Positions 18,168 to 25,168 of a stretch of 64,000 bases of DNA are shown here, one piece after another. Where the stretch lies: contig NZ_JWJG01000028.1 in assembly GCF_000818395.1 (NCBI RefSeq), positions 1,428,222 to 1,492,221 of the forward strand, in the 5' to 3' direction. Both the position numbers and the translations under genes were made by a program. The notes under the pieces were generated by a model, which was not told where the DNA came from, ran no database searches, and was given only the letters and a program-made list of their open reading frames with translations. The stretch is from Noviherbaspirillum autotrophicum. GTDB lineage: Bacteria > Pseudomonadota > Gammaproteobacteria > Burkholderiales > Burkholderiaceae_D. How positions within the stretch are numbered: the first letter of the stretch is position 1; each line of letters begins with the position of its first letter.

Positions 18168-18962
18168 ATGCATCCCATGCTGAATACGGCGGTGAAAGCC
18201 GCACGCCGCGCAGCCGCGGTCATTAATCGCGCCTCGTTCGACATTGACCGTGTCAAGGTCACGGAAAAAGGACACAACGATTTCGTCACCGAAGTCGACA
18301 AAGCCGCCGAAATGGCGATCATCGAGGTTCTGAAAAACGCCTATCCCGATCACGCGATCCTGGCAGAAGAATCGGGAGCCTCGGCCAATCTGCACGACGA
18401 AAACGAAAACGTCTGGATCATCGATCCGATCGACGGCACCACCAATTTCATCCACGGTTTTCCTCAGTACTGCGTATCGATCGCGCTCCAACAGCGCGGC
18501 CAGATCACGCAAGCAGTGGTCTACGACCCAACCCGCAACGACCTGTTTACGGCAACCAAGGGCGCAGGCGCCTACCTGAATGAAAAACGCATTCGCGTCA
18601 GCCGCCGCGACCGAATGGCAGACGCACTCATCGGCACCGGTTTTCCGTTCCGCGATACGAGCCATCTGGACGAATACATGAAGATGTTCCGCATCATGAC
18701 GGAACGCTGCGAAGGCTTGCGCCGCCCGGGAGCCGCCGCGCTCGATCTGGCCTATGTGGCCGCCGGCCGGCTCGACGGCTTCTTCGAAAAAGGCCTGCAG
18801 CCCTGGGACGTGGCAGCCGGTTCGCTGCTGATCACGGAAGCCGGCGGCATCGTCGGTAACTTCTCGGGCGAATCCGATTATCTGTATAAGGGCGATGTCA
18901 TCGCCGGCACGCCGAAGATTTTTGCCCAGATGATCGCGCAGCTGTCGCCATTCGCAAAGTAA
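18168..18962 (+). CDS. suhB: Inositol-1-monophosphatase SuhB
   Basis: A 264-residue Mg-dependent phosphatase. Motifs include EESG (metal ligand), [17 protein letters not shown] and the C-terminal [18 protein letters not shown]. SuhB hydrolyses inositol monophosphate and in E. coli also joins the rRNA antitermination complex. The ATG at 18168 fits the family length; more upstream in-frame codons lack a ribosome site. Confidence 0.94.
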   Translation: MHPMLNTAVKAARRAAAVINRASFDIDRVKVTEKGHNDFVTEVDKAAEMAIIEVLKNAYPDHAILAEESGASANLHDENENVWIIDPIDGTTNFIHGFPQYCVSIALQQRGQITQAVVYDPTRNDLFTATKGAGAYLNEKRIRVSRRDRMADALIGTGFPFRDTSHLDEYMKMFRIMTERCEGLRRPGAAALDLAYVAAGRLDGFFEKGLQPWDVAAGSLLITEAGGIVGNFSGESDYLYKGDVIAGTPKIFAQMIAQLSPFAK

Positions 18963-19075
18963 CGCGCCGCCGTTCCACGGCGGGACCGACTTCCCGCCCG
19001 CCCCGTCCCTCGCACGTCACCGGCCGCGCTAACGCCCAGCGCAGTTTCCTGGCCAGCCCCATCGTCTTTGACCGC

Positions 19076-19097
19076 ATCCGCCATTAAAATGGCGGAT
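19076..19097. repeat. perfect inverted repeat before mutS
   Basis: The arms ATCCGCCATT and AATGGCGGAT (10 bp) are separated by AA. There is no T-run, so it does not look like a simple terminator. It lies 48 bases before the mutS ATG and could be an operator or part of the suhB 3' end. Confidence 0.6.
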
Positions 19098-19144
19098 TGC
19101 ATTCACGCTCGCGCGTCGCATGCCCGTCAGACAGAAAGATAGGA

Positions 19145-19261
19145 ATGGATTTGAAGCCCGCTGCACAACTCGACAAAGACGCCACCCCCGCACGACTGGA
19201 AGAAATACTGGCCAAGCATACGCCGATGATGCAGCAGGGTATTTCCCCTATGAGAACATAG
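19145..19261 (+). pseudogene. mutS: mutS 5' fragment, interrupted by prophage
   Basis: The ATG is preceded by AGG. The first 31 residues end in KHTPMMQQ, the conserved MutS N-terminal motif (HTPMMQQYL in MutS proteins). After Gln31 the frame runs into phage DNA and reads GISPMRT before a TAG. The mismatch-repair recognition protein is therefore cut off before its mismatch-binding domain. The remaining codons are expected beyond the right end of the prophage array, outside the window. Confidence 0.87.
19217..19237 (+). other. attL (host-phage left junction)
   Basis: Compared with the phage-phage junction at 55973-55993, the two sequences are identical from 19226 rightward. Leftward they share HTP codons with synonymous differences (CATACGCCG against CATACACCT). 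The minimal shared core is ATGATGCAGCAG (19226-19237), coding MMQQ. Confidence 0.85.
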
Positions 19262-19272
19262 GATCACTTTTT

Positions 19273-19301
19273 AAAAGTTACGCCAAAAACCACGCTAAAA
19301 C
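19273..19301 (+). promoter_or_regulatory. candidate integrase arm-type sites, left arm
   Basis: AAAAGTTACGCCAAAA (19273-19288) and a partial copy CACGCTAAAA (19291-19300) lie 35-65 bases from the core. Matching copies occur on the other side of the attachment site at 55756-55771 and 55818-55833, as expected for tyrosine-recombinase arm sites. Confidence 0.6.
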
Positions 19302-19376
19302 TAACTCCTTGCAGGCAATGCGTAACGAAATATTAGAGACTTTTTGGACTGGCACTCGTCTGGATAAAATAACCAG

Positions 19377-19595
19377 ATGAATACCCTACCCGTCATTAAG
19401 CAAGCATGTTTGGATGCCATGGAAGAATCGGAGGACAACGCCCCGGCATGGCGTGCGGCTTACGTGTCGATCGTTAATCCGCTTTCCGTGCTGGAAATGG
19501 CTGAGATCATCGAGGCCATGCTTGCCGAGCTGGAAACGCACCACGACGCCGGCCCGCTGATCGACAACATCAAAGCGAGGCTTGGCATCGCATAG
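19377..19595 (+). CDS. Small phage protein of unknown function, left end
   Basis: A 72-residue acidic protein (begins MNTLPVIKQACLDAM, ends NIKARLGIA) of no family I recognise. It is the first gene inside attL. A possible promoter TTGGAC-N15-TAAAAT ends 6 bases before the ATG, and no Shine-Dalgarno sequence is visible, so it may be translated from a leaderless message. It is followed by the SOS-box gene in the same direction. Confidence 0.6.
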   Translation: MNTLPVIKQACLDAMEESEDNAPAWRAAYVSIVNPLSVLEMAEIIEAMLAELETHHDAGPLIDNIKARLGIA

Positions 19596-19609
19596 CTTCG
19601 ATACATATA

Positions 19610-19625
19610 CTGTATACAAATACAG
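19610..19625 (+). promoter_or_regulatory. LexA (SOS) box before phage gene at 19643
   Basis: CTGTATACAAATACAG fits CTG-N10-CAG and differs from host lexA box 1 (CTGTATAAAAATACAG) at only two positions. It ends 17 bases before the next ATG. Confidence 0.8.
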
Positions 19626-19642
19626 CATATTGAGCAGAAGAA

Positions 19643-19930
19643 ATGCCAGACCTCCCGCCTCCGCTTACTAAGGAAGAACTCCACGCAATCGGAGTCCGCA
19701 ACAAGGGAAACAAAGACGTTGTCCGGTTGCTATGGGAAATCCGGCGTTATCATTCGATCGTGTCGCGGGCGCATCAGCTCGCGCACAGTGTTACACCAGG
19801 CGTCGGTGCGCTCGGCATCATCGCCAAAGCGCTGCTCAACGAAATCAGGGGCGAGCCGGCTGTGCAGGCGAGAGAGCGACTGAACAACGAACTATTCGGA
19901 CAGAAAGTCGAGCCCGGCGATGATGACTAA
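19643..19930 (+). CDS. Probable SOS-regulated small phage protein
   Basis: A 95-residue protein with an N-terminal LTKEELHAIGVRNKGNKDVVRLLWEIRRYHSIV stretch that looks helical, a Gly/Ala-rich middle and an acidic tail. I do not recognise the family. A near-perfect LexA box sits directly upstream, so it should be derepressed by DNA damage. Phage genes with this control include antirepressors such as the 186 Tum protein, and toxins; which applies here is not known. The next gene lies on the opposite strand and its end overlaps by 4 bases. Confidence 0.65.
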   Translation: MPDLPPPLTKEELHAIGVRNKGNKDVVRLLWEIRRYHSIVSRAHQLAHSVTPGVGALGIIAKALLNEIRGEPAVQARERLNNELFGQKVEPGDDD

Positions 19931-20670
19931 CGCACTTCGCTCCCTCTCATTTTTTCATCAATCGCTTTGCGCCATAGGCTATATCCCTCGCCGTTGAGGT
20001 GTATGCCGTCGTTTGTCACGCTTTGCTTCAACCCATCCGCGTCGGACAACTGAGCGTTTAGATCGACGTAGGCGATCTTCGACTCAGCCGCGAACGCCGC
20101 AAGTCGTTGATTCAATTCTCTGATCTTGGCGTTGTACTTCTTGCTACCAGCTTGCTTCGGACTGGTGTAGATAGTGGACTGAATGACCGGCACCACTCCA
20201 TTATCGATCAGGAGATGCACAAATTTTTTGTAGTCTGCGAATGCCGCATCCGCGCTGCGCCCGACGAGGACATCGTTGACGCCGACCATGATGAAAGCCG
20301 TCTTCGCCTTTGTAAGCAATATCCCGTCCAACCTCTGCAGTAGCCCATAAGTCGTATCGCTGCTGATCCCCCGATTCGCGATCCTCACTCCGGGGAACAT
20401 CTCATCCCAGCGGGCCTCATCCGTGATGGAGTCTCCGATCATTACGACGTCAGCTGGTACGTGAAATGCTCGGAAGCTCGACGTTTTATCCTTCCAGCGC
20501 GGGTAATCGATAAGTCGGGAATCAGAACCCGGCGTCTCGCCTCTGCCAATTTGCTTAACCCACCCGTACACTTGGAACGGAAATAGCTGGTATTGCATCA
20601 TAGCAACGCCGTAAAGGAAGGCTAAAATCAACGCTAGGCACGCCAATACGACCTTGGCAGCAGTTCTCAT
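19927..20670 (-). CDS. Membrane-anchored SGNH/GDSL esterase (accessory)
   Basis: A 247-residue protein. A single N-terminal hydrophobic segment (about residues 7-26) suggests a periplasm-facing anchor or signal peptide. The SGNH blocks are complete: GDS with Ser81, Asn99 in IANRG, Asn132 in GVND, and Asp221/His224 in DGIHL. Such enzymes hydrolyse acyl esters, often O-acetyl groups on polysaccharides. Its place outside the structural operon, next to attL, fits a lysogenic-conversion gene that modifies the host surface; that role is inference. Confidence 0.8.
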   Translation of the reverse strand: MRTAAKVVLACLALILAFLYGVAMMQYQLFPFQVYGWVKQIGRGETPGSDSRLIDYPRWKDKTSSFRAFHVPADVVMIGDSITDEARWDEMFPGVRIANRGISSDTTYGLLQRLDGILLTKAKTAFIMVGVNDVLVGRSADAAFADYKKFVHLLIDNGVVPVIQSTIYTSPKQAGSKKYNAKIRELNQRLAAFAAESKIAYVDLNAQLSDADGLKQSVTNDGIHLNGEGYSLWRKAIDEKMRGSEVR

Positions 20671-20771
20671 TTCTCTATTACCCCCACATTCTTTAAGGAT
20701 GAGGCGTGCAGTATAGCGGAATTGTATTATGGAAATAGTCGCACTAGGAGCTCACTCGCCCAGAGAGTTTT

Positions 20772-21407
20772 ATGACCGTTTTATATAAATATCTTCGGAA
20801 AGAGCATACCCACCTTCTGCTGACTAGGGGGAACATGCGAATCGGCACGCTTTACGAATATCGAAACACTGAAATACATGGTGAGGTTATTGGCGACAAC
20901 ACAGAAGGCTATAAGACCAGATTTATGGAATTGAATGGCGCCCACGTATGGACGTCGGAAACCCAGCCTGAATTCAGCAGGGGATTTCTTAAGATTGCCC
21001 CCGGCACAAAACTAACAGTTAGAGGTAATGGAACACTCACGGAACCACACGAAAGCGTTAACTACTACCTATTTTGCGCCACGAAGGTTTTCAACAAGGA
21101 AGCGATGGACGAATTCAAGTACGACGCATGCATTGTCATCGAACATCCCGAAAAATTCTTCAGGGCTATATCGCGGACCATCAGGCACCAAGCTGCATTT
21201 GAGGGTATCTTTAACTGTCAGTACATTGGCCGCCGGATTTCGCATGACGTTGATCCAGGGATTCCACCAGCAATCATCAAGGATCCGACTTACAAGAATC
21301 AGCAGGAAGTTCGTGGACTATGGAAGCCTTTGAAAGCCAACCCGTCACCGATGATCATCAATTGTCCTGACGCGGCTCGATATTGCAGCATGTATAAGCG
21401 ACGGTGA
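20772..21407 (+). CDS. Orphan accessory protein (DUF2971-like N terminus)
   Basis: A 211-residue protein beginning MTVLYKYLRKEH, then LRIGTLYEYR-like residues at about 23-31. This pattern resembles DUF2971-type proteins, of unknown function. It has no signal peptide or membrane segment. It is transcribed against the neighbouring lysis genes and is visibly more AT-rich than the late genes, as expected of a late-acquired moron. A surface-modification or defence role is only a guess. Confidence 0.6.
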   Translation: MTVLYKYLRKEHTHLLLTRGNMRIGTLYEYRNTEIHGEVIGDNTEGYKTRFMELNGAHVWTSETQPEFSRGFLKIAPGTKLTVRGNGTLTEPHESVNYYLFCATKVFNKEAMDEFKYDACIVIEHPEKFFRAISRTIRHQAAFEGIFNCQYIGRRISHDVDPGIPPAIIKDPTYKNQQEVRGLWKPLKANPSPMIINCPDAARYCSMYKRR

Positions 21408-21430
21408 CAGCTGCATGATGGTGCCGGCGT

Positions 21431-21886
21431 TCATTTCGGCCAAGCGTCTATCAGGGTTTGTCGGTCATTGACGAGTCGATCAGCCGTTTCCGCCATGCCT
21501 GAATATCTTGCTGTGCACTGGCTGAGTACGTCTGCGAGGGTATCGGCTCGCTGACGGCAGGCATCGGCGGCAAGCTCGGGCAGTTGCCGGCGGAGGTCTG
21601 CAATGTCGCCCCGCAGGCCGTCAGCAGCATTGTGAGCGGCAGCAGCGTCAGCGCGAATAGTTGCTTCACGTTTCGTTGCTTCATTTCTGGCATCCTCCAG
21701 TTGTTTATTCCAGGCCCGCTCCTTCAGGCGCGCGGTTTCGCTGGCCGTTGCGGCTGCTTCGACCTGGTCGCGCTCGATCTTGGCTATCTGCTGTCCAAGC
21801 CGCCAGCCATTGACATACCAACCGACGCCAAAAGCGAACCCGGCTCCGACCAGCTGAGCAAGAATGCGGAGCGCGAGGGAATTCAT
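21431..21886 (-). CDS. Rz-like i-spanin
   Basis: A 151-residue protein with an N-terminal membrane anchor (ILAQLVGAGFAFGVGWYV) followed by a long periplasmic coiled coil rich in Ala, Glu, Arg and Gln. This is the architecture of lambda Rz, which fuses inner and outer membranes in the last step of lysis. The ATG at 21886 has GGAGG upstream. An out-of-frame Rz1 gene lies entirely within it. Confidence 0.82.
   Translation of the reverse strand: MNSLALRILAQLVGAGFAFGVGWYVNGWRLGQQIAKIERDQVEAAATASETARLKERAWNKQLEDARNEATKREATIRADAAAAHNAADGLRGDIADLRRQLPELAADACRQRADTLADVLSQCTARYSGMAETADRLVNDRQTLIDAWPK
21451..21684 (-). CDS. Rz1-like o-spanin lipoprotein (embedded in Rz)
   Basis: A 77-residue lipoprotein: MKQRNVKQLFALTLLPLTML then lipobox LLTACG, followed by a Pro-containing mature part (PSLPPMPAVSEPIPSQ). 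It is encoded in a different frame wholly inside the Rz gene, as in lambda. The ATG at 21684 is chosen because GGAGG lies 9 bases upstream; the ATG at 21693 abuts that site. Confidence 0.82.
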   Translation of the reverse strand: MKQRNVKQLFALTLLPLTMLLTACGATLQTSAGNCPSLPPMPAVSEPIPSQTYSASAQQDIQAWRKRLIDSSMTDKP

Positions 21887-21975
21887 CGCTCGCCTCCGCA
21901 GCTGATAACCCAATACGGCACGCCGAAGAACAGGCATACAACCGACAGGCAAAACAAATCGATGATCGTGATCAT
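21883..21975 (-). CDS. Tiny membrane peptide in the lysis cassette
   Basis: A 30-residue ORF, MITIIDLFCLSVVCLFFGVP followed by YWVISCGGER, with one hydrophobic stretch. It has a near-perfect Shine-Dalgarno AAAGGAGGTG 6 bases before the ATG. Its ATG overlaps the endolysin stop and its stop overlaps the Rz start (both ATGA), so it is translationally coupled on both sides. Function unknown; a holin or antiholin role is possible. Confidence 0.6.
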   Translation of the reverse strand: MITIIDLFCLSVVCLFFGVPYWVISCGGER

Positions 21976-22487
21976 GCCAACACCTCCTTTGCAATTTGAA
22001 ACAACGCCAGCCGGTTGGCCAGCCCATTGATCCCGCCATTGATGCGCTTCGTGATCCGCACCTGGTCACCGGCGTCGGCCAGCTCATTCAAGCCGTGCGT
22101 TTTCCAGAACCAGCCCGCCGACCGGCATGCATTGACCGGCTCCTCGAGCAGCTCGGGGCGATGCACGCAATCGATGTTGAGCGCCATCATGCAGGCGATG
22201 TAATTCGCCTTCCCGGTAATCTGGATCAGGCCGCGCCCCTTGTACTTCACGCCGTCGCCCGGCTCGGTGTTGCCTAGATCCGCGCGCCCCTCGTACGCCT
22301 TGCCGGAGGCGATTTCGCGCACGTAGAGCAGCTGCTCGGACTCGTGGCCGACCTGGGCGAGGAATGCCGCCTGCCGCGCCGGTGTGTTGATCTCGAATTC
22401 CTCCATGGCGGCGCACAGGGGCGAAAAAAAAGCCGCGATGCGCGGCTTGGCCAGGGGCATGATCTTCAGCAGTTCATCCGGCGTCAT
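21972..22487 (-). CDS. Endolysin, GH19 chitinase/lysozyme family
   Basis: A 171-residue glycoside hydrolase family 19 enzyme. The catalytic Glu is in AQVGHESEQL (Glu49) and the family signature YKGRGLIQITGKANY follows near residue 85. It degrades peptidoglycan at the end of the lytic cycle. It has no signal peptide, so it depends on the holin. AAGGAG precedes the ATG at 22487. Codons 14-22 form a perfect intrinsic terminator (see 22424-22448). Confidence 0.88.
   Translation of the reverse strand: MTPDELLKIMPLAKPRIAAFFSPLCAAMEEFEINTPARQAAFLAQVGHESEQLLYVREIASGKAYEGRADLGNTEPGDGVKYKGRGLIQITGKANYIACMMALNIDCVHRPELLEEPVNACRSAGWFWKTHGLNELADAGDQVRITKRINGGINGLANRLALFQIAKEVLA
22424..22448 (-). terminator. 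intragenic terminator-like hairpin inside endolysin gene
   Basis: Read leftward: AGCCGCG-CAT-CGCGGCT, a perfect 7-bp stem with a 3-base loop, followed by a run of eight T (counting the last stem T). It lies within codons 14-22 of the endolysin, in the sense orientation. Confidence 0.75.
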
Positions 22488-22755
22488 ACGCGCTCCTTTT
22501 CTCGCAGAAGGGACAATTCCGCCGTCGGTTCGCGAGGACGAACAGCGCGACGCCAACATTGCGCAGGACTTCCATCGGTGATGGGCTCGTCTGCCCGTAC
22601 AGCGGACTGACTAGGACGGCCAGCGCCGCCGTCACGAGGAACACCCAGGCGAGGCGGATACCGTGTCGCGTACATCTGGACATGCTGTTGATTGCGCCGA
22701 ATAAGCCGCAGCCGAAAATGATCGCGGCAGCCAACATATTGATGGCGAGCATCAT
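22474..22755 (-). CDS. Small membrane protein of the lysis cassette
   Basis: A 93-residue protein with two or three hydrophobic segments (about residues 4-22, 35-53 and 63-75) and a basic, Cys-containing tail (NRRRNCPFCEKR). It overlaps the upstream putative holin stop and the endolysin start. It is a candidate holin or antiholin partner; no family was recognised with certainty. Confidence 0.6.
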   Translation of the reverse strand: MMLAINMLAAAIIFGCGLFGAINSMSRCTRHGIRLAWVFLVTAALAVLVSPLYGQTSPSPMEVLRNVGVALFVLANRRRNCPFCEKRSAYDAG

Positions 22756-23114
22756 TGAGCGCCTCCCTTTGTCCGGATCCAGTTCAGTGCGACCGGAATG
22801 ACGACTTGCGCGCTGACGCCGAGGCCCGCGGCCGATGCCAGCCGCATGAAATCGCCGACGCCCTCGAGGAAGCTGAAATAGTGCTGAACGGTGATGGCAA
22901 TCACCGGCGCGAAGTAACCCGCCAGGATCGACGAGCTGGCGACGGTGCTAGCGATCTTCGACTTCGGCATGGACGGCAGGTAGGACAACGACACCAGGCC
23001 GCCGAAGAAGCCCGCGAGGAGCGCGTCGTAATGCACGCCGAGGAAGGTGCCGGACAGCGTGATCGTGCCGGCCGCAATTGCCAATCCAGCTGTCGGGCTT
23101 ACTGGTTCTGCCAT
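22752..23114 (-). CDS. Putative holin
   Basis: A 120-residue protein with about three or four hydrophobic segments (residues 8-28, 32-46, 55-78, 92-110) and a basic C terminus (WIRTKGG). Its position directly upstream of a membrane protein, endolysin, Rz and Rz1 supports a holin role. The exact holin class is not clear. Confidence 0.65.
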   Translation of the reverse strand: MAEPVSPTAGLAIAAGTITLSGTFLGVHYDALLAGFFGGLVSLSYLPSMPKSKIASTVASSSILAGYFAPVIAITVQHYFSFLEGVGDFMRLASAAGLGVSAQVVIPVALNWIRTKGGAQ

Positions 23115-23139
23115 GAGACGCCTTTCTTTTTCTTGAAAT

Positions 23140-23162
23140 AAAAAAGCCCGCCGAAGCGGGCT
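23140..23162 (-). terminator. terminator between tail spike and lysis genes
   Basis: Read leftward: AGCCCGC-TTCG-GCGGGCT followed by T6. It lies within the late operon. Confidence 0.85.
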
Positions 23163-23185
23163 AGCTATTTAATGCGCAACCGAGG

Positions 23186-25114
23186 CTATGCAGCCAAGTA
23201 CGAAATACCATCGAGGCTTAACAGACCGGCAATCGTAGTGCCCCCTGCAGTAATTTGGCCGTCAGCGTGAATCTCAATTTCGCCAAATGCATGATTAGCG
23301 GAGACCGCGAATATCAGGTGATTCTGCGGCCGGAACCCGGCCGGAATCGTTGCAATCAATGTGTAAGCCGCGGAACTTCCGCTCTGAATTGCCCCTGACA
23401 GATGCACCCTGCCCGTTGAATCCTTGCGCGCCTTCGGGCCGGCATAAGGTGTGCTAAGCCCGACCCATGATCCGGTAGGAACCAGTGACACGGTCGGCAT
23501 GTGTCCAGTTGCAGTAGCCTTGTCATAATTCAGCCCGATGCAACGCATGATCTCATTCGCGATGAACTCATGTCCGGCATCGGTCGGGTGCACATTATCG
23601 GTATCCAGGAGCTTGGCAAATTTATTCGCCGTCTGATCACTGAACCACATGCGACCAAAGTCGAGATACGGAAAGCCATAGATATACGCGTAGTCACGCA
23701 GCGCCGACTTATACGCATTGGAAGACGGTTCGTTGAAGATAAAGTCGCAGATGACGCACTCGCCATTAATGGCCTTTACCCCGCTCAAATACCGCTTCAG
23801 TTTCGCCTTGAATGTGACAATAGGCTTTGCGAGAAGGTTGTCATTTACCCCAAGCGCGAGGATAGACATGCCAGTGGAACGTGCGTACATGTCCAGCAAA
23901 TTGTTGTCCATATCGGACAGCGTTAACGACGAGCGCCCGAGATTAAATAAAACTGGTGACTTAACCGCACTTTCTTCCAAATAGACCATGCCGCACAAGG
24001 CAACATTTTTATTTTCGGTATTCGTCAATCGTATTGTATGACTTCCCCAGGCTGGAACAGCAATTACCGTTGAAAAGGAGCCATTGACGCCCGATCCGGC
24101 AATTGAAGTCGCCGACGCCGCTTTTGTATCAATAGTGCCAATTAGCACACCATCGAGAGTGACGTTGAGGATAGCACCCGCCGCATCCTGGCCATACACA
24201 ACTACAACATCTTTCCCGGTGTATGAAACCTCAACCCAATCTCCAGCAGTTGCACTCTTAAGAACCGTCCCGCCGTAATAGGAGTCTGTAAATCCTCCGT
24301 ATGCAGTTAGCGCAAAGCCCGAATGTGTAACTACATGAGGATATTTAGTAGCCGAGGGAGAGCCATCCTGCGCCGCCAAATTGAAGTTGGCAAAGCCAAA
24401 ATTCGCATTCTGATATTTACGCTGGATCGCTTTTCGAATAATCGATGCATAGTTATCCTTCGTCCAGACAGCAGCGTTTGAGCCCTCCGAAATACTGTCG
24501 CCGATCACCAGAATTGGCTGAAAGCGATCGGTAACCTTCGCATAGGAGAAAAACCGGTCCGTTTTGAAATTGTCTGACTCCCGCGGCGCCTTCGGCAGCG
24601 GCAAGGTATTTCCATCGAAAAGAATCTTGCCGTCGCCCCAAAGGCCATGGAGGCCGGCAATATCCGTCACGGAGTACGTACCACTCGGCACGTAGGGTGA
24701 TTCTCCCGATGCTTTAGCGCTCAACAGCTCAGCTGTATCATCTGCCGCACCGTCACCGGCCGCCCCAGCGTCTTTCACCAGGGTAAGCGAACCCAGTGCC
24801 GTTCTAACAGCGCCGCCAATCAATACCCACTTGCTTGCAAGATCGCCACTGAATGTCGATCCAGATACATGAGCGGTAATCGTCAAATACCTGTCGCCTG
24901 AAACAGTTACCGAGTCATACGTGGCATATGAGGTCGAAGGCGTCCAGGCACCGCGGTCCGTGTACGACTTTATCCGGCGAAGTGCTTCTGCCATCGTCAA
25001 CTTGGTATTTCCCAAGCGGTCGGTAGCAGTCTGCCCGTTTGAAGTCGCCAGTTCCGCAATATGGTCAACGTCCTGCTTCGCATTGATAAGATCGGGGATG
25101 GTTAGTGCTGGCAT
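23186..25114 (-). CDS. Tail spike/fibre with SGNH esterase domain
   Basis: A 642-residue protein. The N-terminal 100 residues (MPALTIPDLINAKQDVDHI) look like a tail-attachment module. A segment typical of the start of tail-spike beta-helices follows (DAGAAGDGAADDTAEL near 115). An SGNH hydrolase comes next, with Ser207 in VIGDSISEGSN, GVND near residue 425 and DNVHPTDAGHE near residue 525, then a beta-rich C-terminal trimer-like domain. It probably binds and de-esterifies surface polysaccharide during adsorption. It lies directly after the tail tip gene. Confidence 0.82.
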   Translation of the reverse strand: MPALTIPDLINAKQDVDHIAELATSNGQTATDRLGNTKLTMAEALRRIKSYTDRGAWTPSTSYATYDSVTVSGDRYLTITAHVSGSTFSGDLASKWVLIGGAVRTALGSLTLVKDAGAAGDGAADDTAELLSAKASGESPYVPSGTYSVTDIAGLHGLWGDGKILFDGNTLPLPKAPRESDNFKTDRFFSYAKVTDRFQPILVIGDSISEGSNAAVWTKDNYASIIRKAIQRKYQNANFGFANFNLAAQDGSPSATKYPHVVTHSGFALTAYGGFTDSYYGGTVLKSATAGDWVEVSYTGKDVVVVYGQDAAGAILNVTLDGVLIGTIDTKAASATSIAGSGVNGSFSTVIAVPAWGSHTIRLTNTENKNVALCGMVYLEESAVKSPVLFNLGRSSLTLSDMDNNLLDMYARSTGMSILALGVNDNLLAKPIVTFKAKLKRYLSGVKAINGECVICDFIFNEPSSNAYKSALRDYAYIYGFPYLDFGRMWFSDQTANKFAKLLDTDNVHPTDAGHEFIANEIMRCIGLNYDKATATGHMPTVSLVPTGSWVGLSTPYAGPKARKDSTGRVHLSGAIQSGSSAAYTLIATIPAGFRPQNHLIFAVSANHAFGEIEIHADGQITAGGTTIAGLLSLDGISYLAA

Positions 25115-25136
25115 GTTTTACCTTTCGTGCGGATAT

Positions 25137-25160
25137 AAAAAAAGCGCCGGATATGGCGCT
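25137..25160 (-). terminator. terminator between tail tip and tail spike genes
   Basis: Read leftward: AGCGCC-ATATCC-GGCGCT followed by T-run of seven. It lies within the late operon. Confidence 0.8.
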
Positions 25161-25168
25161 TTTCGTTG

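Noticed and set aside
19120-19380. 86-codon plus-strand frame crossing attL
   Set aside because: It is in a different frame from mutS, has no family resemblance and arises by chance across the junction.
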